Source: Novosphingobium sp. JCM 18896 (GTDB lineage Bacteria; Pseudomonadota; Alphaproteobacteria; Sphingomonadales; Sphingomonadaceae). From it: a DNA stretch of 64,000 nt. Positions 8,928 to 16,196 of this stretch are shown piece by piece. Positions within the stretch are counted from its first letter, which is position 1, and each line of letters opens with the position of its first letter. The stretch is from contig NZ_JAPCZF010000009.1 in assembly GCF_025938095.1 (NCBI RefSeq), forward strand, positions 62,001 through 126,000. Reading direction: 5' to 3'. Below the pieces are notes generated by a model, which worked only from the letters and a program-made list of their open reading frames with translations, made no database searches and had not been told where the DNA came from. The position numbers were made by a program, and so were the translations under genes.

Positions 8928-9335
8928 ATGACGACATCGGAGATTATCGCAATCGGGGAACTGTCGCGGCGCACACGCTGCAACATTGAGACGATCCGCT
9001 ATTATGAGCGGATCGGGCTCCTGCCCGAGGCGGCGCGGCGGGGCCGGTATCGGAGCTTCGGCCCCGCGGACGTGGCGCGGCTGCATTTCGTTCGGCGCGC
9101 GCGGGAACTGGGCTTCACGCTGGACGAGGTTCGCACGCTGCTCGGCATTGCGACCGCCAATGACATCTCATGTGACGATGCCCGCGAAATCGCGACCTTG
9201 CATCTGACGCAGGTTCGCGCGCGGATCGCGGATCTGAAGCGCATGGAGCGGGTCCTTGCCGACACCGTGCGGGCCTGCAGTTCCGGCGATCATGTCGGGT
9301 GCCCACTGATCAATACATTGTCTGCGGCTCGCTAA
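8928..9335 (+). CDS. merR: MerR mercury-responsive regulator
   Basis: A 135-aa MerR-family regulator. Residues 8-50 form the winged-helix domain (IGELSRRTRCNIETIRYYER), followed by the long dimerisation helix. The three Hg(II)-ligating cysteines are present at Cys82 (SCDDA), Cys117 and Cys125 (ACSSGDHVGCP), almost identical in number to Tn501 MerR. It is transcribed away from merT, with the 19-bp-spacer operator between them, so it should repress and activate merT and probably control itself. Start ATG follows GAGCAGAAG. Confidence 0.92.
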   Translation: MTTSEIIAIGELSRRTRCNIETIRYYERIGLLPEAARRGRYRSFGPADVARLHFVRRARELGFTLDEVRTLLGIATANDISCDDAREIATLHLTQVRARIADLKRMERVLADTVRACSSGDHVGCPLINTLSAAR

Positions 9336-9372
9336 ATTCCGCCTGGGCGACGCCTTCTGTACGCCGAACTCC

Positions 9373-9519
9373 ATACTCTTCGGTTCCGGCCCCCGCGTGG
9401 AGGTCATGAGCGGCATCGCTGCGACCATGATCGACAGCCTGAAAGTCGGCGATCAGGTGAATTTCGAGCTGAAGCTCGACGGCAATGCCGGCGAGGTCAC
9501 CAGCATCAGCAACAAGTAA
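9373..9519 (+). pseudogene. Fused cusA/cusF remnant
   Basis: One open frame without its own proper start. It encodes about 18 residues matching the CusA segment ILVGSGAGSEVMSRIAAPM (here ILFGSGPRVEVMSGIAATM), running directly into the last 30 residues of CusF (DSLKVGDQVNFELKLDGNAG and on) and a TAA at 9517-9519. DNA identity to 8100-8190 is roughly 85% by eye. This is the scar of a second cusA-cusF copy from which the 3' end of cusA and most of cusF were deleted. It lies just after merR, so the mer unit sits between an intact and a broken cusF. Confidence 0.85.
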
Positions 9520-9651
9520 TTCGATGAGGGCTTCGGGAGGCACTGTGGAAGCGCCTCCCGATGAGTTCCGACAGTTGGGACAGGCAAATGTTTCGTCAGA
9601 TCCATGATCGATGGCGAGGGCAAGTTAGCCCCTCGCCATCACTTCACGGCC

Positions 9652-9990
9652 TCAGCAGACATCGCTCCCGTCGACCCAAACGCGGACCGGTCCCTGCAAC
9701 GGCGCGCGCGGACCATATTGCGGCCGCATCCGCCACACGTAGCGACCGGTCTTGCCGGTATAGGCCGGATCGCATTCCGGTCCGCCTTTGCCAGTCCACT
9801 GGTCGCGTTGGTCGCCAACCTTCTTGCAGACCCTCGCACTCAACTGTGCACGCGGACCAGGAGCTTGGGGTTGCCACTCGCATTTGACGGTGGCCGGTTT
9901 CTCGACATCAGCCTGTGCCAATGCCGGAACCGGGGCGGCGACGAGCACTGTGAATGCGGCCGCGGCGGCGGTGAATATCAAGGTCTTCAT
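9652..9990 (-). CDS. Small secreted protein with YxWRxxPQYGPR motif (paralogue 2)
   Basis: A 112-aa protein with a signal peptide (MKTLIFTAAAAAFTVLVAAP, cleaved near ALAQA). The mature part has four cysteines (KCEWQP, RVCKK, PECDP, final C) and the core YVWRMRPQYGPR...VRVWV shared with the protein at 1529-1801. It lies just downstream of a paralogue of the gene at 1089-1451, in the same order, so the pair repeats the first module in inverted orientation. Role unknown; periplasmic metal handling is inferred from context. Confidence 0.65.
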   Translation of the reverse strand: MKTLIFTAAAAAFTVLVAAPVPALAQADVEKPATVKCEWQPQAPGPRAQLSARVCKKVGDQRDQWTGKGGPECDPAYTGKTGRYVWRMRPQYGPRAPLQGPVRVWVDGSDVC

Positions 9991-10091
9991 GATTTCTCTC
10001 CTCGGACTGAAGGTGCCGTGGGCAAACTGGCTCCGAGGGGCTGGGCAGCCTATGGCCGTCCAGCGCTTGGGAGGGTTCGCCTGGCGAGTTG

Positions 10092-10454
10092 TCAGGCCAA
10101 GGTGTCGGGTGGATGCTGTTCCGGCGGAGCCGACCGTCCGTGTAGCGCCGGATAAGATGGAAAGACGACAAGAACATCCGCGCTCACTATTTCAGCCGCT
10201 AGGGGTCCCCGGCTCTCGAGCGCATATAAAGGGAGACACCCCATGCCTGCCAGGCAAGCGAGCGTCATCCGCTGACAGGGGAGTGGTTTCTCGCCATCGT
10301 CCTGCGTCATCCCGACACAGTCCATGGGCATCGTTGCTGCCGCGTTCGCGCTTATGGCGGTTGCCACAGCGGGATCTGCGGCAACTGTGGCTATCTGTCC
10401 AAACAGGCCGAGAAGGACGCCTAAGATCAGCGCAAATTTGTGCGCTCGTCTCAT
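10092..10454 (-). CDS. Small secreted Met/Cys-containing protein of the copper cluster (paralogue 2)
   Basis: A 120-aa protein; the ATG at 10454 (MRRAHKFALILGVLLGLFG) starts a good signal peptide, whereas the in-frame upstream extension to 10526 is polar and unlikely. Mature features MPMDCVGM, LPCQRMTLACLAGMGCLPL and tail PPDTLA align with the protein at 1089-1451. It probably forms a two-gene unit with 9652-9990, about 100 bases downstream. No annotated domain is recognised; metal binding is inference. Confidence 0.65.
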   Translation of the reverse strand: MRRAHKFALILGVLLGLFGQIATVAADPAVATAISANAAATMPMDCVGMTQDDGEKPLPCQRMTLACLAGMGCLPLYALESRGPLAAEIVSADVLVVFPSYPALHGRSAPPEQHPPDTLA

Positions 10455-10717
10455 GTCCGCATTCTCTGCCTGATGCTGAATTGAGTCAAGTTTCCCAAGA
10501 CCATAATTGGGCCGAGACTCAGCCAACGACGTAAGCTCACGTCATACAGAGCCAAGATCATGCGCGACGCAGCTACCCCTTACCAATTCCAGCTTTGTTG
10601 CCCTTGCTGGCTGCCCCGATGGAACCTCGAGCTTCATTGCGCGCGCCGTCGGATCACGCTCATGAACGACCAAGCATGCCGGGGTGTTGGGCGCGCTGCC
10701 GCGCCCGTTGATACCAC

Positions 10718-10748
10718 TTGACCCTCTAGCTACTACAGGGTGCAAGTT
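10718..10748 (+). promoter_or_regulatory. CadR/PbrR-type operator-promoter for the FTR1-like gene
   Basis: TTGACC (10718-10723), a 19-base spacer, then CAAGTT (10743-10748). The spacer holds the dyad ACCCTCTAG-CTA-CTACAGGGT (one mismatch), almost identical to the sites at 14619-14649 and 15062-15092 and to known lead/cadmium MerR-family operators. It directly precedes the start at 10777. Confidence 0.85.
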
Positions 10749-10776
10749 GCGAACAATTCTTATCAGAGACTCGCAA

Positions 10777-12774
10777 ATGTATCCTCGCTCGCCTGCCGCC
10801 ATTTCCGTCGTTCTTCCCCTCAGATGGCGCCGGACAGCGCATCTCATTGCGCTGGCGTTCGCAACCCTAATGATGATCTCGCTCCCAGGACGAGCCTTGG
10901 CGAGCGATGCGGACGTTCAGACCAGCTGGCGGCTGCTCGATTATATCGGGGTGGATTACGCCGGGGCTGTCGCGGACGGGAAAGTGACAAGCTCGGCCGA
11001 ATATGGCGAGATGACCGAGTTCGCGGCACAGGTCGAGACACGACTCAAGGCCCTGCCAGAAAAGCCGGCGAAGGAAGACCTTCTCCGCCGATCGGCCACA
11101 CTGCGAAGCGCGATCGCCGCGAAATCAGCACCCGCGGTCGTCGCCGAGCAATCGCATCTTCTCGCCTCGGCACTCCTGGCGGCCTATCCGGTGCCGCTCG
11201 CACCGGGCACTCCCCCCGATCTAAACCGGGCCGCTAAGCTGTACGCCGAAAATTGCGCGAGCTGTCATGGCATGAACGGCGACGGGCGCGGGCGCGATGC
11301 GGCCAAGCTCGACCCGCCACCCATCGCCTTCACCGACAAGGAACGTGCCGACCAGCGCAGCCTCTTCGGTCTCTACCAGGTCATCAGCCAGGGTCTGGAC
11401 GGCACCGCCATGCAGAGCTTCGAGGCGCTACCGGAAGCGGACCGCTGGGCCCTGGCATTCTATGCCGGCCATTTCGCCTATCCTGACGCTGCCGCCAGCG
11501 AAGGCGAGCGTCTTTGGCGGGAGCGCGCCGATATGCGTTCAAAATATCCCAATCTGGCGGCTCTGGTCGGGACGACGCCGGCCGCCTTGGCCCGCGACCT
11601 CGGCCCCAAAAACGCTGCGATGCTCACGGCCTTTCTGCGCCGACATCCGGATGCCGTCACCGCTCGTCCCGACGGCTCGCTTGCGCTTACGCGTGAACGC
11701 CTGGCCGAAAGCTTGACCGCCTATCGGGCCGGCGATCGCAAAGCCGCAGCCGAATTGGCTCTTTCGGCCTATCTCGACGGCTTCGAGCCGGTTGAGCCGG
11801 TGTTGTCCGCACGCGACGCTGCGCTCATGGCGCGGATCGAGACAGGGATGGCGCAGCTTCGTGCGGCCATCGGGCAAGGGCGCCCTACGGCCGAGGTGGA
11901 AGCGGCGAACCGTTCACTGGCCAACCTGTTTGCTGAGGCCGAGGCCGCGCTGGCGCCGGAACGGGCAAGTGGAGCATCCAGCTTCCTGGGGGCGTTCGGC
12001 GTATTGTTGCGCGAGGGGCTCGAAGCGCTTCTGATCGTGGTTGCGATGATCGCCTTTCTGAAGAAAACTGATCGACCGGACGTCCTCGGCTATGTTCACG
12101 GCGGATGGGCGGTAGCCCTCGCAGCCGGTGTCGCGACCTGGTTCGCGGCAACCTACTTCATCACCGTGAGCGGCGCATCGCGGGAACTTACCGAGGGCTT
12201 CGGTTCCCTCTTCGCTGCAATAATCCTGCTCAGCGTCGGTATCTGGATGCATGGTAAGAGCAATGCCGAGGCATGGCAACGCTATGTGAAGGCGAAGGTC
12301 AGCGCCGCCCTTTCCCGCCGCTCGGGCTGGTTCTTGTTCCTGCTATCGTTCGTCGTCGTCTACCGGGAAGTCTTCGAAACGATCCTGTTCTATGCGGCTC
12401 TCTGGGCCGAGGGAAATGGCGCAGCGATGCTCGCGGGCGCAGGCGCCGCAGCGGGTCTGCTTGCGCTCGTCGCGTGGATAATGTTGCGTTACAGCGCTCG
12501 CCTGCCGATCACCCAGTTCTTCTCCTGGAGCTCGGTCCTGATCGCGATCCTGGCCGTCGTGCTCGCCGGCAAGGGTATCGCCGGTTTGCAGGAGGCCGGT
12601 ATCCTCGGCGTGAGGCCGCTGGTGGACGTGCCACGTATCGAGATTCTGGGTCTCTTTCCGACCAGGGAGAGCGTGCTCGCGCAGGTCACCGCCATCGTAG
12701 TGCTTGCCGCCGGCTTCTGGTTCAGCGGTCGCAGTTCGGCGGCGGCCGCATCGCAAGCATCACCCGCCAAATAG
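10777..12774 (+). CDS. pbrT: PbrT-like FTR1 permease with haem c domain
   Basis: A 665-aa protein from the ATG at 10777, just downstream of the MerR-type promoter; upstream in-frame codons lie inside that promoter. A signal anchor (about 25-45) leads to a periplasmic part with a c-type haem motif (YAENCASCHGMNGDGRG, CxxCH) near residue 155, a helical linker, then an FTR1-type membrane domain with the metal-binding motifs REGLE and REVFE. This layout is that of PbrT, which takes up Pb(II), and of related iron permeases. Control by a CadR/PbrR-type operator supports a lead link. It overlaps the convergent MAPEG gene by 15 bases. Confidence 0.82.
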   Translation: MYPRSPAAISVVLPLRWRRTAHLIALAFATLMMISLPGRALASDADVQTSWRLLDYIGVDYAGAVADGKVTSSAEYGEMTEFAAQVETRLKALPEKPAKEDLLRRSATLRSAIAAKSAPAVVAEQSHLLASALLAAYPVPLAPGTPPDLNRAAKLYAENCASCHGMNGDGRGRDAAKLDPPPIAFTDKERADQRSLFGLYQVISQGLDGTAMQSFEALPEADRWALAFYAGHFAYPDAAASEGERLWRERADMRSKYPNLAALVGTTPAALARDLGPKNAAMLTAFLRRHPDAVTARPDGSLALTRERLAESLTAYRAGDRKAAAELALSAYLDGFEPVEPVLSARDAALMARIETGMAQLRAAIGQGRPTAEVEAANRSLANLFAEAEAALAPERASGASSFLGAFGVLLREGLEALLIVVAMIAFLKKTDRPDVLGYVHGGWAVALAAGVATWFAATYFITVSGASRELTEGFGSLFAAIILLSVGIWMHGKSNAEAWQRYVKAKVSAALSRRSGWFLFLLSFVVVYREVFETILFYAALWAEGNGAAMLAGAGAAAGLLALVAWIMLRYSARLPITQFFSWSSVLIAILAVVLAGKGIAGLQEAGILGVRPLVDVPRIEILGLFPTRESVLAQVTAIVVLAAGFWFSGRSSAAAASQASPAK

Positions 12775-13302
12775 CCGAGCGGCGATCAACACAGCGGCGA
12801 CCGAATAGCAGGTGAGCGTAGCCAGCGCGGTCGTCGCCATCCCGAAGGCGCGGGCGCCAGCGCCCCTGGAATAACAGCGATAGAAACTCACGCGGCCGAT
12901 GGCGAAAAGCACAGGCGAGGCAATCAACAGTCCCAGCCATCGGCCCTCCGCGATCGAACCAAGGAGCAAATGGGCACCGACGCCCAAGAATGACTGCTCG
13001 AGCGTATTTTGCAGGAATGCGACCTTGATCGCGAGCGCCGGGCTGGGCGCGCTCTTGGCGGCCCCGCCAATATCGGCCTCCGAACGATAGCGTCCGCTCG
13101 AAACAAGCCGCACCGCCACCAGCACGAGCAGGAAATGGATGCTGCTGGTTTGGATTGCGAAGGCGAGACGCTCGGCAAGCGCTTCCGGAAAGGACATAAC
13201 CTCTGGAAGAAGCAGCACGCTCCCGGTCGAAACCGCCGCGCAAGGCAGGAGCGCCAGCGCCGACCGTTTCCGGATTTGCCGCTGTTCTTCCGCCAAATCC
13301 AT
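12760..13302 (-). CDS. MAPEG-family membrane protein
   Basis: A 180-aa inner-membrane protein with four predicted hydrophobic segments. The motif FLQNTLEQSFLGVGAHLLL (Asn and Glu in the second helix) and the Arg/Tyr-rich GRVSFYRCYSRGAGARAFG match MAPEG (membrane-associated proteins in eicosanoid and glutathione metabolism), whose members bind glutathione or lipid. It is the third gene of the minus-strand unit CDF-methyltransferase-MAPEG. A link between thiols and metal stress is plausible but unproven. Start ATG 13302 is 10 bases after the methyltransferase stop. Confidence 0.75.
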   Translation of the reverse strand: MDLAEEQRQIRKRSALALLPCAAVSTGSVLLLPEVMSFPEALAERLAFAIQTSSIHFLLVLVAVRLVSSGRYRSEADIGGAAKSAPSPALAIKVAFLQNTLEQSFLGVGAHLLLGSIAEGRWLGLLIASPVLFAIGRVSFYRCYSRGAGARAFGMATTALATLTCYSVAAVLIAARLFGG

Positions 13303-13312
13303 CGTTCTCGCC

Positions 13313-13957
13313 TCAGTCAGGCCGACTCGCCACGATAAGGCCGATGGTGCCGGTAACCGTGTCGAAGCGTGCGACGTCGCGCACCTTGCGAAAGCCCGCA
13401 GCTTTGACCAATTCGGGCAGGATCCCATCCGCATTGGGCTGGGTATCGGCGACACCGTCGAGCCGCTGAATAGTCAGGCGGAACAGCACCCGCATCAACC
13501 CTTTTTGCCGGCCATAATCGGCAATAACAATCCGTCCGCCGGGTCGCACTGCCGCAAACATTGCGCTCAGGCCGGCCCGCTTCTCCGTCATCGGGACTTG
13601 GTGGAACATCAGGCTCGACACGATCGCATCGGCCCCTCTGACGCCGAGATCGCGGGCGAAGCCCTGCTCCCACTCAACGTTCAGGACCGCAACATCCGCC
13701 TTTGCGCGCGCAATGGTCAGCGCCTCTTCATCGGGATCGATACCGATCACGCGCACAGCGGGCTGGGAAGCCTTGAGCATGACAGCGAAGCTGCCAGTGC
13801 CGCAGCCGACGTCGAGAATTGTCTCGCCCGGCCGGGCTGCCAATTCCTCGAGCATTGCCCGGCGCCAGAGCGTCTCGCGCGTCCAAAGCCGGATCGCGCG
13901 GTCGTAGTCCGCAGTGCTGTCCTTTCCGAGCGGCGGGGTGTAAGCACGCGCGTTCAC
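13313..13957 (-). CDS. Class I SAM-dependent methyltransferase
   Basis: A 214-aa protein beginning with a GTG at 13957 that overlaps the stop of the upstream CDF gene. Motif I (ILDVGCGTGSF, about 47-57), an acidic residue at the end of strand 2 (IGIDPDEE), motif near VSSLMFHQVP and PGGRIVIADYG define a Rossmann methyltransferase of the UbiE/Methyltransf_25 type. Substrate is unknown. Placement between a CDF exporter and a MAPEG gene under the metal-responsive promoter suggests a stress or small-molecule detoxification role, by inference. Confidence 0.8.
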   Translation of the reverse strand: MNARAYTPPLGKDSTADYDRAIRLWTRETLWRRAMLEELAARPGETILDVGCGTGSFAVMLKASQPAVRVIGIDPDEEALTIARAKADVAVLNVEWEQGFARDLGVRGADAIVSSLMFHQVPMTEKRAGLSAMFAAVRPGGRIVIADYGRQKGLMRVLFRLTIQRLDGVADTQPNADGILPELVKAAGFRKVRDVARFDTVTGTIGLIVASRPD

Positions 13958-14589
13958 TGCACGACCCGCCTGCCATGCTCCGTCAGCTCCTTGCGGGCAT
14001 CGCGGATGATGTCATAGGCGGAGTGCAAGAAGAGCAGCGCGATAACTCCCGCGACGAGCAGATCGGGCCATGCCTGCCCGGTCCACGCCACCAACGCCGC
14101 CGCCGCGATGACCGCGACATTGGCCAGTGCATCATTGCGCGAGAACAGCCAGATTGCCCGCGAGGTGGCATCGCCCTGATCGCGGAAACGGGCGAGGACC
14201 AGCGCGGCAGACACATTGACGGTGAGCGCAATAATGCCAAGCGCGCCCATCAGATCGGCCTCGGGCGGCACGGCGTTGAATATGCGCCAAAGCGCCGATG
14301 CGATCACGCCGAGCCCAAGAGTGGCGAGGAACAGGCCCTGAATGAGTGCGGTCCGGCTCCTGGCCACGGCAGACCAGCCAAGCGCGACAAGGCCCACCAA
14401 GGTGATGGATCCGTCGCCGATGAAGTCCAGCGAATCCGCCTTGAGAGCTTGGGAGCCTGCGACAAAGCCGCCCACAAGCTCGCAGATTCCAAATCCCAGA
14501 TTGAGGATTACGACGATCCACAAGGCACGCTTGTAGCCGGGATCTGTTCCGGCGCGGGCGGTGTCCGTTTCGCATCCACAGTCGCTCAT
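13954..14589 (-). CDS. CDF-type cation exporter 1
   Basis: A 211-aa six-TM cation diffusion facilitator without the usual C-terminal cytoplasmic domain. The A-site equivalents are in ALKADSLDFIGDGS (TM2) and WLFSRNDALANVAV (TM5). The N-terminus has a CGC cysteine pair (MSDCGCET). It is a paralogue of the exporter at 15126-15791. Family members move divalent cations (Zn, Cd, Co, Pb) out of the cytosol by proton exchange. It is the first gene of a three-gene unit driven by the promoter at 14619-14649. Confidence 0.85.
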   Translation of the reverse strand: MSDCGCETDTARAGTDPGYKRALWIVVILNLGFGICELVGGFVAGSQALKADSLDFIGDGSITLVGLVALGWSAVARSRTALIQGLFLATLGLGVIASALWRIFNAVPPEADLMGALGIIALTVNVSAALVLARFRDQGDATSRAIWLFSRNDALANVAVIAAAALVAWTGQAWPDLLVAGVIALLFLHSAYDIIRDARKELTEHGRRVVQ

Positions 14590-14618
14590 CGATTGTCTCC
14601 GCAGCGAGTCGCAGCGGA

Positions 14619-14649
14619 ATTCTGCACCCTCTAGTAGCTACAGGGTCAA
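14619..14649 (-). promoter_or_regulatory. CadR/PbrR-type operator-promoter for CDF exporter 1
   Basis: Minus strand TTGACC (14649-14644), 19-base spacer, CAGAAT (14624-14619). The spacer dyad is ACCCTGTAG-CTA-CTAGAGGGT, one mismatch. The -35 box contains the TGA stop of the regulator gene (14648-14646), so the regulator ends inside the promoter of the next gene. Confidence 0.85.
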
Positions 14650-15050
14650 TGCCCGCGCTGAGCGGACGGACCGAGGGCCTCGATAATCCGGCATTCGGAT
14701 ATCGCACCCTGGCTGCACTGGCCGATCAACTCGTCGAGCTCCCGGCGTAGCGCGCGAAGATCGGCGATCTTCTGGTCGATGTGCGCGAGATGGGCGCGGG
14801 CGACGGTATCGACGGCGGCGCATGACCGGTTACGATCGTCAGACAAGGTGAGCAGCTCGCGCACCTGGTCGAGGGTGAAACCGAGATCGCGTGCCCTGCG
14901 AATAAAGGAAAGCCGCGCCAGGTGAGCGGCACCATAGTCGCGATAATTCGCCGAGGTTCGGCCCGGCTCTGGAAGCAGGCCGATTTTTTCATAGAAGCGG
15001 ATAGTCTCGACCTTCGTCGAGGTCGTTCGGGCCAGCTCACCTATCTGCAT
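14646..15050 (-). CDS. CadR/PbrR-type MerR-family regulator
   Basis: A 134-aa MerR-family activator starting at the ATG 15050 (MQIGELARTTSTKVETIRFY); a longer in-frame extension lies over the divergent gene and is rejected. Residues 1-45 form the DNA-binding domain. Cysteines sit at Cys77 (NRSCAAV), Cys112 and Cys120 (GQCSQGAISEC), the three-Cys pattern of CadR and PbrR rather than MerR. It lacks the long His-rich tail of CadR. Its targets are almost surely the three ACCCTnTAG-type sites at 10718, 14619 and 15062. Cd(II) versus Pb(II) preference cannot be decided by sequence; pbrT nearby favours lead. Confidence 0.88.
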   Translation of the reverse strand: MQIGELARTTSTKVETIRFYEKIGLLPEPGRTSANYRDYGAAHLARLSFIRRARDLGFTLDQVRELLTLSDDRNRSCAAVDTVARAHLAHIDQKIADLRALRRELDELIGQCSQGAISECRIIEALGPSAQRGH

Positions 15051-15061
15051 CAGAAATCCTC

Positions 15062-15092
15062 TTGACCCTATAGTTGCTACAGGGTGCATATA
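15062..15092 (+). promoter_or_regulatory. CadR/PbrR-type operator-promoter for CDF exporter 2
   Basis: TTGACC (15062-15067), 19-base spacer, CATATA (15087-15092), with dyad ACCCTATAG-TTG-CTACAGGGT (one mismatch). It lies between the divergent regulator (start 15050) and CDF exporter 2 (start 15126), so the regulator can also repress itself here. Confidence 0.87.
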
Positions 15093-15125
15093 GCGAGCCG
15101 TTCTAAGAATACGAGAGCCCGACCA

Positions 15126-15791
15126 ATGGCATGTTCCAGCTGTGCCGCCGACAAAGGCGGCCCCACAAACAGCCCCGCCTGGCGGCGCGCGTTGTGGATC
15201 GCGCTGGCCGTCAATGGGCTCATGTTTGCCGCCGAACTGGCCGCCGGCATCATGGGAGGATCGAGAGCACTCCAAGCCGATGCCCTCGATTTTCTTGGTG
15301 ATGCCGCCAACTATGCGATCAGCCTTGGCGTAGCGGGCCTTGCTCTTGCCTGGCGCGCTCGCGCAGCTTTCGTCAAGGGCGCGACTATCTTCGCATTCGG
15401 CCTCTATGTGCTGCTAAACGCGATCTGGGCACTCTCACATGGCACCGTTCCCCATGCCGAGGTGATGGGCGCGGTCGGTTTTGTCGCTCTGCTCGCCAAT
15501 GGCGGTGTCGCGCTCATCTTGTATCGCTTCCGTGAGGGCGACGCGAACATGCGCTCGGTATGGATTTGCTCGCGAAACGACGCGATCGGCAACATTGCGG
15601 TGATGCTGGCCGCTTTGGGCGTGTTCGGCACCGGCTCGGCGCTGCCCGATATAATCGTGGCTGGAATTATGGCGGCGCTCGGGCTGTGGGGTGGTGCGCA
15701 GATCTTGCAGCAGTCCATCACCGAGCTAAGGGTTTCAAAGGGGCCAAGCCGGACCGAACTCCTTACTGCGCGTGCGGCCAGCAAGGGGTGA
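15126..15791 (+). CDS. CDF-type cation exporter 2
   Basis: A 221-aa CDF protein starting at the ATG 15126 (MACSSCAADKGG); an in-frame GTG at 15084 lies within the promoter. Six TM segments; metal-site segments ALQADALDFLGDAANY (TM2) and WICSRNDAIGNIAVM (TM5) match the paralogue at 13954-14589. An N-terminal CxxC pair may bind metal. It exports divalent cations from the cytosol; the CadR/PbrR-type promoter points to Cd, Pb or Zn. Followed after 8 bases by a small secreted-protein gene. Confidence 0.86.
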   Translation: MACSSCAADKGGPTNSPAWRRALWIALAVNGLMFAAELAAGIMGGSRALQADALDFLGDAANYAISLGVAGLALAWRARAAFVKGATIFAFGLYVLLNAIWALSHGTVPHAEVMGAVGFVALLANGGVALILYRFREGDANMRSVWICSRNDAIGNIAVMLAALGVFGTGSALPDIIVAGIMAALGLWGGAQILQQSITELRVSKGPSRTELLTARAASKG

Positions 15792-15799
15792 AGGCGAGA

Positions 15800-16135
15800 A
15801 TGGTCCGGCTGCTCATCGTCCTCGCCTGCTTGGCCTTCATTCTGTCCCTCGGGACCGGATCCTTTGCCCACGCCGTGGCGTCGATCGACTGCTCCGCGAC
15901 TTCTCCAACCATCGCGGCTGAAGATGGTGCCGAAGAGGGAAGATCGCTGCCGGCAGATCCAAAGAAGGCCTGCCACCACAACCATTGTGGCTGTCATGGG
16001 CACCATCTTGCCGCCCTTCCTGCGACCCGCGATCTCCCAATCGCTCGGGCCAGCCCGCCAGACATGTTCATTCATACGGCGAAGGCACTCACGGCTGCGC
16101 CACGCAGCGCAGAGCTGAGACCCCCAAAAGCCTGA
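15800..16135 (+). CDS. Small secreted His/Cys-rich protein before czcC (CzcI-like position)
   Basis: A 112-aa protein from the ATG at 15800. A signal peptide (VRLLIVLACLAFILSLGTGS) is followed by a chain with one dense metal-ligand cluster, CHHNHCGCHGHH, near residue 57. Short periplasmic proteins with such clusters, including CzcI, precede czcCBA in other bacteria. It sits 8 bases after CDF exporter 2 and 61 bases before czcC. A role in sensing or buffering periplasmic zinc/cadmium is inferred; no family was firmly assigned. Confidence 0.6.
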   Translation: MVRLLIVLACLAFILSLGTGSFAHAVASIDCSATSPTIAAEDGAEEGRSLPADPKKACHHNHCGCHGHHLAALPATRDLPIARASPPDMFIHTAKALTAAPRSAELRPPKA

Positions 16136-16196
16136 TGATAGCCGCTGGGGCGCCACCGATTATCGCGCCCCTCAGCCATCACAGGAGTTCCAAGAC

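Noticed and set aside
8256..9335. Full mercury-resistance operon
   Set aside because: merA and merP are not present; only merR, merT and a GDCCVxC gene are seen.
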